Assembly: GCA_910579085.1 (NCBI GenBank)
Contig: CAJTRU010000030.1
Location: forward strand, 1 to 44,694
Direction: 5' to 3'
DNA from: an uncultured Lachnospiraceae bacterium
GTDB lineage: Bacteria; Bacillota; Clostridia; Lachnospirales; Lachnospiraceae
Length of the DNA: 44,694 nt
In this document: positions 9,113 to 16,797 of the stretch, piece by piece
Layout of the letters: every line of letters starts with the position of its first letter
Numbering within the stretch: position 1 is the stretch's first letter
Notes under the pieces: generated by a model
Told to the model about the DNA's origin: nothing
The model's input: the letters and a program-made list of their open reading frames with translations, nothing else
The model's database searches: none
Translations under genes and position numbers: made by a program

Positions 9113-11734
9113 ATGGATATTAATTTCAAAAAAAGGGCAATTGCCATAATACTGGCATTTACTATGGCAGCAGGAACAATTTACAGCAGCCCGTTAACAA
9201 GTAAAGAACAGACAGTTGCCTCTGCAAAGCCAGGCAACAAATATAAGGTAAATTCCTATGGAATATTAACTTCCTATTCTGGCGGAAGTGACGTGTATCT
9301 TAATGCAAAAGTTTCTGCTATTGATGCAGGGGTTTTTGACATGGTTAAAGTTAATTCATTTACTGTAAGCAGCAATAATAAATATTTAAAGGCGGAAGAT
9401 GGTGTGTTATACACCAAGAATGGCAAAAAACTGGTGCGCTGCCCGTCAGGAAGGAAAGGGGCATTTAGTGTTCCTGGAACAGTAACCTCAATTGCGCAAA
9501 ATGCATTCCGTGGCTGTGACAAGATAACAAGCATACAAATTCCTGAAAGTGTAAATGTTATTGGGAGCGGGGCATTTTATAAATGTTCAAAACTGGAGAT
9601 GATTAATATACCTTCACAGGTTACAGCATTAAGAAGGGAAATGTTTTATAACTGCCGTTCCCTGGAAAGCATAACGCTTCCTTCAAGGCTTAGGATTTTA
9701 GGAGCATCTGCCTTTGAGGGCTGTTATAAAATTTCTGGCATAAACCTGCCTTCTTCTTTAGAAGTTCTGGGAAACAGGGCATTTTATAAATGTAAATCTT
9801 TAAAGGAAATATCTGTTCCAGACGGGGTTAAATCTGTCCCGGATTTCTGTTTTAGTAATTGCAGGTCTTTGGAAAATATTAATTTTGGAACAGGCATAGA
9901 AAATATTAATAGTTATGCTTTTTATAAATGCCAGCAGCTTAAAAAAGTTATAATTCCTGGCAGTGTTAATTCGGTTGGGAGTTATGCGTTTAAAGATTGT
10001 ATAAATTTGAAAGATTTAATAATACATAATGGTGTTTCAAATATCGGTTCTGGTGTATTTATGGAATGTACAAGCCTTAGAAGTGTAAAAATTCCAGACA
10101 ATATAGAATATATAGGACATAGTACATTTTATGGCTGTAGTAACCTGGAAAATGTTGTTTTATCAAAACAGTTACGTAATATTCCATATAATATGTTTGC
10201 GGATTGTATTAAACTTAAAAATGCCAGCCTGCCTTCTGGAATTACAACAATTGAAAACAATGCATTTAAAAATTGCAAATCATTAACAGTAGTTAAAATT
10301 CCACAGAATACCAGTTTTATTGGAAGTACAGCGTTTTATAATGCAGGTACAGAATTTTTAGTTGCACCTTCTAATAAATCATTTACTTCAGTAAACGGTG
10401 TGTTATATAATGCAGAAAAAACTGTACTGCTTAAAGTCCCGGCATATAAACATGGCAGTTATAAAACGCCAGGTACAGTAAATAAGATTTCTTCATATGC
10501 GTTTAATGGCTGCCAGAAATTAGATAAGATTACTATTGGAGAGGGAATTAAGAAAATTAATAAAAATGCTTTTGATTCTTCATCTGTAAAAGAGATTTCC
10601 CTTCCATCTACATTAAAAACATTGAAAAATGAATTAAATATAATAGATACATATAATTTAACAGATATTACAATTCCAGAAAATAACCAGTATTTTTCTT
10701 CGGTATCAGGCATGTTATACAGCAAGGACAAATCAATATTATATATGTATCCGGCAGGCAGGACAGGGACTGTAAAATTTCCAAGGGAAGTTTCTGATTT
10801 AAGTGTTATACCAGACAAGAACAAAGCTTTTGCATTTAGTGTGGCAACAGGACAGGCTGTTTATTCAACAGATGATGGTATACTTGTAACAAAGGAAAAA
10901 ACCAAAATATATGCTGTGCCATCTGCCAAGACAAGTTACAAAATGGGAAGCAGGATAAAAAATATTGATGAATTAAAAGCTGCAAAACCTTATATGGAGA
11001 ATTTAAAGAAAATTACTGTAAACAGCCAGAATAAAAAATTTTCATCAAAAGATGGTGTTTTAATGAGCAAAGACTACACAAAGATTATTTTATATCCATG
11101 TGCTAAACCAGGAAGCTATAAGACACCAGCATCTGTTATAAAAATTGATGATAATGCATTTTCTGGTGCAAGAAAATTAACAAAACTGATTATTGGAAAA
11201 AACACCACAGAGTGTAATATAAGCCTGGAAAATTGTACAGCATTAAAGGATATTACTATAAAAGAAGGGGATTTAAGGCGTTTTACAATTTATAACGCTG
11301 GTACATTAAATTTAAAGAAACTTATCCTTCCAACCTCGCTTGTTTATAGTGGAATTTATGGTTACAAAGGCAAGCTGGAAGATTTAACAATTACTGGATG
11401 GACAAATACATCTGCTGAAAAGCTGGCAAAGAAAACAGGTGCGCAGTTTATAAGCGCAGGCATTATTCCAAAACGGGTAAAAAATATAAAAATCAATGCA
11501 TATATCCATCCAAAAAGGATAAAGGTTTCATGGAAACGTGACCCACAGGCTAGCGGGTATGAGGTTTATACAGAAAATAAAAAGCTTAAAGATATACCAG
11601 ATAATAAAATTACAGAAACCAGCCTTCATATAGGCAGAAATTATGGAATTATAATATATATAAGGGCATATAAAATCCAGAAAGGCAAAAAAATATATGG
11701 GAAACCTGGCAGCATAAGTTATTATCTGTATTAA
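9113..11734 (+). CDS. Secreted BspA-type leucine-rich repeat protein
   Basis: The ATG at 9113 follows AAAGGTGGG (9097-9105) by 7 bases; a GTG at 9101 lies inside that site and is rejected. The 873-residue product begins with a Sec signal peptide (NFKKRAIAIILAFTMAAG), then runs through LRR_5/BspA repeats of the pattern IP-x-S-V-x-x-I-G-x-x-A-F-x-x-C-x-x-L, densest at about residues 70-430. Later repeats are more divergent and interspersed with SxDGVL(Y/M)SKD-type strands. The last about 90 residues (from KRVKNIKINAYIHPKRIKVSW) resemble a fibronectin type III domain. No LPXTG sorting motif or C-terminal membrane anchor is seen, so it is probably released or held non-covalently. Such proteins are abundant in gut Clostridia and are thought to bind host or matrix ligands; the ligand here is unknown. 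Confidence 0.88.
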   Translation: MDINFKKRAIAIILAFTMAAGTIYSSPLTSKEQTVASAKPGNKYKVNSYGILTSYSGGSDVYLNAKVSAIDAGVFDMVKVNSFTVSSNNKYLKAEDGVLYTKNGKKLVRCPSGRKGAFSVPGTVTSIAQNAFRGCDKITSIQIPESVNVIGSGAFYKCSKLEMINIPSQVTALRREMFYNCRSLESITLPSRLRILGASAFEGCYKISGINLPSSLEVLGNRAFYKCKSLKEISVPDGVKSVPDFCFSNCRSLENINFGTGIENINSYAFYKCQQLKKVIIPGSVNSVGSYAFKDCINLKDLIIHNGVSNIGSGVFMECTSLRSVKIPDNIEYIGHSTFYGCSNLENVVLSKQLRNIPYNMFADCIKLKNASLPSGITTIENNAFKNCKSLTVVKIPQNTSFIGSTAFYNAGTEFLVAPSNKSFTSVNGVLYNAEKTVLLKVPAYKHGSYKTPGTVNKISSYAFNGCQKLDKITIGEGIKKINKNAFDSSSVKEISLPSTLKTLKNELNIIDTYNLTDITIPENNQYFSSVSGMLYSKDKSILYMYPAGRTGTVKFPREVSDLSVIPDKNKAFAFSVATGQAVYSTDDGILVTKEKTKIYAVPSAKTSYKMGSRIKNIDELKAAKPYMENLKKITVNSQNKKFSSKDGVLMSKDYTKIILYPCAKPGSYKTPASVIKIDDNAFSGARKLTKLIIGKNTTECNISLENCTALKDITIKEGDLRRFTIYNAGTLNLKKLILPTSLVYSGIYGYKGKLEDLTITGWTNTSAEKLAKKTGAQFISAGIIPKRVKNIKINAYIHPKRIKVSWKRDPQASGYEVYTENKKLKDIPDNKITETSLHIGRNYGIIIYIRAYKIQKGKKIYGKPGSISYYLY

Positions 11735-11756
11735 TTCCAGTTGTTTTTTGATGGTA

Positions 11757-12483
11757 GACGGACGCAGGGTTTAACATGTCCCACTAAATTATCCCATGAC
11801 AGTGCACGCTTCCGCCGGCCTGGTATGGACGTCGCACAGCGGCACACAAAGTCCATATGTCCCGGCGGTGCTGAAGTTAAATACTATAACTGGAAATTAT
11901 GGTGAGGGGAAAGTAATTTAGACAGACGAAAGGATAGTGGTGTTATTTTTGTATTAATACCCATACATCAGTAATTATTACGCTGTATAATAAGTGACTA
12001 GCAGAATAATTACTGCCACCCCATTTACAGTTATCTTTTTATTCTGGCTTTTTTGTGATTTATAGTGACAGGTTTTGCGTGCCAGATGCCATGAATTATT
12101 CCGTAAAAGGGGCACTTTAACTACGTAGCGCAATGTCATTTAGTTAAGGATTTTGCTGGAAATGTTTTTGGAAAGTGCCAAAGATTAGATTAGCTGGCAA
12201 ATTCCAAATGTGCTTACATGAACAAGCTGTACGAAGCCGCTGGTGCTTAAGCCCTGTCTTAAAATGTTCCGTAGGAACATTATAAGGGCTTTATGCATCC
12301 ATTGCGTGCAAGTCCATACCAAATCAGCGAAAGCGCGCTTTGTTCATGTAAGACACTTTGGATTTGCCAGCGCATCCCACCATTATTAAATTTTAGCATC
12401 CCCCTTAACTAAATGACATTGTAACGTAGCGGAAGCGTGCCCCTGTACTGAATATTCTGGCTCTGGCACTAAAAACCGTCCGT
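11757..12483 (+). repeat. Palindromic repeat element, copy 1 (with nested insertion)
   Basis: A non-coding element of 727 bp with GACGGACG at 11757-11764 and the complementary CGTCCGT at 12477-12483. Left part: a partial hairpin (CCGCCGG 11812-11818 against CCGGCGG near 11862; ATGGAC against GTCCAT inside). Middle: a linker shared with copy 2 (ACTGGAAATTATGGTG at 11889-11904 and ACTAGCAGAATAA near 11997). Right part: a giant hairpin whose arms are 12071-12115 and 12437-12477. Compared with copy 2, the left hairpin has lost most of its right arm, and the right hairpin carries an extra palindromic insert (12131-12421). No open reading frame of substance lies inside. It separates the LRR surface gene from the STM4015-family gene. 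Family name unknown to me; MITE-like behaviour is inferred. Confidence 0.8.
12131..12421. repeat. Nested palindromic insert inside repeat copy 1
   Basis: Bounded by a perfect 19-bp inverted repeat, 12131-12149 against 12403-12421. Inside lies a second long imperfect hairpin (12193-12227 against 12337-12371), and in its loop a third (AGCCCT near 12250 against AGGGCT near 12285, with AATGTTCC 12263-12270 against GGAACATT 12274-12281). The segment is absent from the corresponding place in copy 2, where a different shorter stem occupies the loop. No coding potential is seen. Confidence 0.75.
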
Positions 12484-12533
12484 TTCCCCACAAAAACAAG
12501 ATAACTGTAAATTATCTTTTTTACCAAAACATA

Positions 12534-12562
12534 TGTACAACTTCTGTATAAAGTGGTAAAAT
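12534..12562 (+). promoter_or_regulatory. Candidate promoter for the STM4015-4011 operon
   Basis: TGTACA at 12534-12539 and TAAAAT at 12557-12562 with a 17-base spacer, just beyond the right end of repeat copy 1 and 35 bases before the first start codon. Confidence 0.5.
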
Positions 12563-12597
12563 ATCCATATCTAAATTAAACTTAAAGGAGGTATTGT

Positions 12598-13470
12598 ATG
12601 TACAAGAGTAAACGTTATGAGTATGATTATGATGATTATGAAGAGGGTGACAAAAGCGCAGAAACAATGGTTGCCGATATTATGGCAGATGAAGAGTTCC
12701 CATCATTAGAGGGAATAATTATAGGCTCATGGGGTGATGCCTGGGAGGATGCCTGCCAATGCATAATTAATGACATAGTTAAGAATAAAGACAAGTTTTC
12801 ACATATTAAAAGTCTTTTTATTGGTGATATGGGGTTTGAAGACTGTGAGGTTTCATGGATTATCCAGGCTGATTATTCAGAGTTATGGCAGGCAATGCCA
12901 CAGCTTGAAGCACTGACAATAAAAGGAAGCACTGACCTGTCACTTGGAACTATAGAACATAATAACCTTAAGAAGCTGGAAATTATATGCGGCGGGCTTC
13001 CTTCAGGTGTTATTAAAAGTATTAAAGAGGCAAAGCTGCCTTCACTTGAAACACTTATATTATATATTGGTATAGAGGATTATGGATTTGACGGGGACAA
13101 AGATACTATTAAGGAATTTCTTGCAAATTCAGATTTCCCTGCACTTAAGTATCTTGGGCTTGAAGACAGTGAAATCCAGGATGATATTGCAGAGATTGTG
13201 TTTGACAGCAAGTACATTTCACAGATAGAGACTCTTGACCTTGCTAATGGTACACTTACTAATAAGGGCGGACAGTTGATTGTGGACAAGCTTAAAGACT
13301 ATCCAAATATTAAGAAAGTTGATTTGCATTACCACTTTATGACAGATGAGATAATGGACAAGCTGGATGACCTTGCAGATGAACTGGACATAGATATTGA
13401 TGTGGATGAGGATAATGAAGCAGATGAGTATGATGGTGAATTATACTATTACCCTATGCTGACAGAATAA
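12598..13470 (+). CDS. STM4015-family leucine-rich repeat protein
   Basis: 290 residues with an excellent AAAGGAGGT at 12584-12592. The core is a run of irregular leucine-rich repeats (MPQLEALTIKGSTDLSLG, HNNLKKLEIICGGLPSGVIKSI, LPSLETLILYIG, FPALKYLGLEDSEI, IETLDLANGTLT). From memory this arrangement, including the GGLP segment, is that of the STM4015 family named after Salmonella. The family always travels with an ATP-grasp protein, a sulfatase-like protein and two radical SAM proteins, exactly the genes that follow here. N- and C-termini are very acidic and tyrosine-rich; the C-terminus ends EYDGELYYYPMLTE. Cytosolic, no signal peptide. Its function is unknown; it could be a scaffold or the peptide-bearing substrate of the cluster enzymes (inference). 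Confidence 0.8.
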   Translation: MYKSKRYEYDYDDYEEGDKSAETMVADIMADEEFPSLEGIIIGSWGDAWEDACQCIINDIVKNKDKFSHIKSLFIGDMGFEDCEVSWIIQADYSELWQAMPQLEALTIKGSTDLSLGTIEHNNLKKLEIICGGLPSGVIKSIKEAKLPSLETLILYIGIEDYGFDGDKDTIKEFLANSDFPALKYLGLEDSEIQDDIAEIVFDSKYISQIETLDLANGTLTNKGGQLIVDKLKDYPNIKKVDLHYHFMTDEIMDKLDDLADELDIDIDVDEDNEADEYDGELYYYPMLTE

Positions 13471-13502
13471 TATAACACAACAGTGGTACTGGATGGGCAA
13501 TT

Positions 13503-14519
13503 ATGGTTGTTTTAATTGGCAGTAGGAACTCGAAAAGAACAGAATATTTTTTAAAAGCAGCAGATAATCTTGGTGTTCCTGTCCATGTTACTGGATGGGA
13601 AGATATTTTTGCAGGCTTTGGCTATGGTACTTTAGAGGGTGCGGTTGTAAAAATAGACCCGCCCTCTTATAACATTACAGACCTGGAAATAATGCAGGAA
13701 AATCTTTTAATTTACAAGGATGCATTAAAGCGTATGGCTTTATGCAGATGCCATTTCCTGAATACCCCGGAAGCAATTTTAAGTGTGCTTGATAAAAGGC
13801 TGGCTAAAGAAGAACTTGTAAAATATGGAATTCCTGTTACAGACCTGGTTCTTGGCAATATAAATTCATCAGAGGAGCTGCTGGACTTTATGAAGGATAA
13901 CAAGGAGTATTCTTTATTTATAAAGCCAGTGGATTATTCAGGTGCAGCAGGTGTCCTGGCGTTCCGTTTAAATCCTGTAACAGGGCGTATGAAGCTTTAT
14001 ACTTCATGCAGGCTGGATAATGGCAGGCTTTATAATACTAAGAGATTATCTGCTATTGATAATACTACAGAAATTATAAATATAATTGACAAGCTGGCAG
14101 GCAAAGGCAACAAGGGCAGTATGCCAGGGTTAATTGCAGAGAAATGGTATCCTAAAAGTTCATTTAATGGCAGAAGTTATGATTTGCGCGTTGTACTCCA
14201 GTATGGAAAGGTACAACATATAGTAGTGCGCCAGTCAGACGGGCCTGTAACTAATTTACACCTTAATAATAATGCAATGGATTTTAAAGAGTTAAACCTG
14301 CCAGAAAGTATTGAAGAAGATATTTGTAATACCTGCAAGAAGGCAGCCAGTGTTTTTAAAGGGTTGAATGTCTGTGGCATTGATGTAATGCTTGACAGGG
14401 GAAGCAGAAAACCACGCATTATTGAAATAAACGGGCAGGGTGATTTGATTTACCAGGATATATTTTCAGAAAATAAGATATATACAGAACAAGTAAAAAT
14501 GCTTTCTAACAAAGCATAA
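13503..14519 (+). CDS. STM4014-family ATP-grasp protein
   Basis: 338 residues; GGATGGG ends 5 bases before the ATG, and the gene begins 32 bases after the previous stop. It has the ATP-grasp layout: a pre-ATP-grasp domain (VVLIGSRNSKRTEYFL), a DKRLAKEELVKYGIPVTDL linker, an ATP-binding lysine in LFIKPVDYSGAAGV, RSYDLRVVLQYGKVQHIVVRQ, and the metal-binding acidic C-terminal motif GIDVMLDRGSRKPRIIEINGQGDL. ATP-grasp enzymes join a carboxylate to an amine or thiol via an acyl phosphate, so an amide or peptide-type ligation in the cluster's pathway is likely. The substrate is not known. Family identity is recalled from memory and supported by the neighbours. Confidence 0.82.
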   Translation: MVVLIGSRNSKRTEYFLKAADNLGVPVHVTGWEDIFAGFGYGTLEGAVVKIDPPSYNITDLEIMQENLLIYKDALKRMALCRCHFLNTPEAILSVLDKRLAKEELVKYGIPVTDLVLGNINSSEELLDFMKDNKEYSLFIKPVDYSGAAGVLAFRLNPVTGRMKLYTSCRLDNGRLYNTKRLSAIDNTTEIINIIDKLAGKGNKGSMPGLIAEKWYPKSSFNGRSYDLRVVLQYGKVQHIVVRQSDGPVTNLHLNNNAMDFKELNLPESIEEDICNTCKKAASVFKGLNVCGIDVMLDRGSRKPRIIEINGQGDLIYQDIFSENKIYTEQVKMLSNKA

Positions 14520-14550
14520 GACAAAAGGGTATAGGAAGTGGGGAAAACAT

Positions 14551-16797
14551 ATGGTACAGAAAATAAATATGAATGAAATAGCAGGAAGCCATAATATTTT
14601 ATTTGTCTGTATAGACTCGCTCCGTTTTGATGTAGCATATGAAGAGCAGGAAAACGGAGGCACGCCTGTTTTAAATAATTATGGCAGATGGAGGAAGTGC
14701 CATGCCCCTGGGAATTTTACATATCCGTCACACCAGGCAATGTTTGCAGGGTTTCTTCCAATAGACTGTGAAATAAGCGAAATGAAGAAAAGGGAAACTT
14801 TGTTTTTTTCAGAGGATATTGGAATGGGAAGAAAAGCACCAGAGGGAGCTTTTTTATTTTCACGCCCTACATGGGTTGAAGAACTTGCAGACATGGGATA
14901 TGGGACATATTGCATAGGCGGGTTAAGCTTTTTTGATAAGAGGACTGCCCTTGGCAATGTATTTCCGGCATTATTCCAGCATAGTTACTGGAACCCGTCA
15001 TTTGGGTGCAAAGTGTATGACTCAGCAAAAAACCAGGTTAGTTTTGCATTGAAAAATATCTTAGGTAAAACCAGTCCAGGAAATAAGATAATGATGTATA
15101 TAAATATTTCTGCACTGCACTATCCTAATTATTTTTATGCAGACTGTGGGGAAAAGGACAGCAAAGAGGCACACAGAATGGCGTTACGTTATGTTGACAG
15201 CCAGTTAGAAAGGCTTTTTAACGGGTTTGCACAGCTTGGTGATACATTTGTTATATGCTGCTCTGACCACGGGACATGTTATGGTGAGGATGGCATATGG
15301 TACCACGGCATAAACCATCCTATAATAAATACTGTGCCATATAAACATTTTATTATTAAGGGGAACACAAATAAACAGGACAAAAGCCTTATGCAAGAAA
15401 GCCAGAATATTATAAATAATAATACAGAGGATAAATATATGGGCAAAACAGAAAATACAGAAAGTATTCCAGAAAACAAGGATATGGACAAAGCAGAAAA
15501 TGTAAAAGAGCCATATATACAGTATATGTACAGTTATCCGCATAAAACAGCTTACAGAAGCCTTGAAGGCATTAACCTGGCGGACTGGCTGCATTATCTG
15601 GAAGGCAGTGGGAACAGCCTGTATTTGCATATTCCGTTCTGCCAGTATAAATGTGGTTATTGTAACCTGTTTTCTGTAGCAGGGGCAGAGAATAAATTAT
15701 CTTTTATAGAAGATTATGTCTATACAATGGAAAGACAAGCGGAGCAGGTTTCAGGTGTAATGCCAGAGGGTGTTTTATTTAACAGTATGGATATTGGCGG
15801 CGGGACACCGCTTCTGCTTCCAGGACATATACTGGAACATGTATTTGCAATTGCAGAAAAGTATTTCGGAATAAAGTATGGTGAAATACCTGTAAATGTT
15901 GAAACTTCACCAAACCAGACTGAGAAAAGCAAGCTTGAAATTCTTAAGAAGAATGGTGTAACAAGAATAAGCATAGGTGTACAAAGTTTTAACAGCCTGG
16001 AACTTAAAACACTCCACCGTTTCCATTCACCAGGGCGTGCCCTGGAAGCACTGGAACTTATAAGGGATACTGGTTTTCCATGCCTGAATATAGATATAAT
16101 TTATGGTATTCCAGGACAGACAAAAGAAACATTGTTAAAATCGCTGGCACAGGCTGTTTTATTTAAACCAGAAGAAATGTTTGTATACCCTCTGTATGTT
16201 AAAAATGGCACATACCTTTACCAGAGAGGCGTAAAACCTTCAGCAGATATGATGGGGCTTTATAAATGTGCAAGGGATTTCCTGCTTGCAAATGGGTATA
16301 AACAGCAGTCTATGAGGCGTTTTGTGCAGACAGTGGATACTGGAGGTAAAGATAATATTCCACTTTGCGGGTTTGGCAATACTCTTTCGGCTGGATGCGG
16401 AGGAAGAAGCTATATAGGGAATTTACATTTTTGCAGCCCTTATACAACTGGTAATGCAGGGTGTATACAGCAGTTGTATAATTATATAAAACAAAAGGAT
16501 TTCCTTAAAATAGAACATGGTTTTATACTTCCAGAAGACGAACAGAAAAGGCGTTATGCTGTAAAACATATTTTATTTGGCAGGGGGATATTAACGGAAG
16601 ATTATAAGAAACACTTTAAAAGCAGCCCTGAAGAAGATTTTCCTTTTATTAAGGAATGGCAGGAAAAAGGGTATGCATGTACTGGCGGTGGGTTTATCTC
16701 CCTTACAGAAGAAGGAATTGCACTGTCTGATTATTTAGGGCCGGAATTTATTTCCAGTGAAGTAAAAGACAGAATGGCGGACTGGAGGTCTTTTTAA
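14551..16797 (+). CDS. Fused STM4013-like sulfatase-family domain and STM4012-like radical SAM domain
   Basis: One 748-residue frame that in related clusters is two genes. Residues 1-270 are an alkaline-phosphatase/sulfatase-superfamily domain: metal-binding Asp22 in FVCIDSLRFDVA, the family segment HAPGNFTYPSHQAMFAGFLP with Thr57 as candidate nucleophile, and CCSDHGTCYGEDG with Asp239/His240. Residues 271-322 are a low-complexity Asn/Lys/Glu/Asp linker. Residues 323-748 are a HemN-like radical SAM domain: YSYPHKTAYRSL, the cluster motif Cys364-x3-Cys368-x2-Cys371, MDIGGGTPLLL, RISIGVQSF and DIIYGIPGQT. It is not a plain coproporphyrinogen dehydrogenase, since it sits in the STM4011-4015 context. 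The C terminus is flush with the next gene (TAA-ATG). Confidence 0.83.
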   Translation: MVQKINMNEIAGSHNILFVCIDSLRFDVAYEEQENGGTPVLNNYGRWRKCHAPGNFTYPSHQAMFAGFLPIDCEISEMKKRETLFFSEDIGMGRKAPEGAFLFSRPTWVEELADMGYGTYCIGGLSFFDKRTALGNVFPALFQHSYWNPSFGCKVYDSAKNQVSFALKNILGKTSPGNKIMMYINISALHYPNYFYADCGEKDSKEAHRMALRYVDSQLERLFNGFAQLGDTFVICCSDHGTCYGEDGIWYHGINHPIINTVPYKHFIIKGNTNKQDKSLMQESQNIINNNTEDKYMGKTENTESIPENKDMDKAENVKEPYIQYMYSYPHKTAYRSLEGINLADWLHYLEGSGNSLYLHIPFCQYKCGYCNLFSVAGAENKLSFIEDYVYTMERQAEQVSGVMPEGVLFNSMDIGGGTPLLLPGHILEHVFAIAEKYFGIKYGEIPVNVETSPNQTEKSKLEILKKNGVTRISIGVQSFNSLELKTLHRFHSPGRALEALELIRDTGFPCLNIDIIYGIPGQTKETLLKSLAQAVLFKPEEMFVYPLYVKNGTYLYQRGVKPSADMMGLYKCARDFLLANGYKQQSMRRFVQTVDTGGKDNIPLCGFGNTLSAGCGGRSYIGNLHFCSPYTTGNAGCIQQLYNYIKQKDFLKIEHGFILPEDEQKRRYAVKHILFGRGILTEDYKKHFKSSPEEDFPFIKEWQEKGYACTGGGFISLTEEGIALSDYLGPEFISSEVKDRMADWRSF

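Noticed and set aside
11757..12483. CRISPR array, retron or integron attC array as explanation of the repeat
   Set aside because: There are no regularly spaced direct repeats with unique spacers, no reverse transcriptase and no integrase in the window; the structure is nested inverted repeats.
14551..16797. Annotation of the radical SAM half as plain coproporphyrinogen III dehydrogenase (HemN)
   Set aside because: The fold is HemN-like, but the fusion partner and the STM4011-4015 neighbours argue against a heme role; no other heme genes are near.
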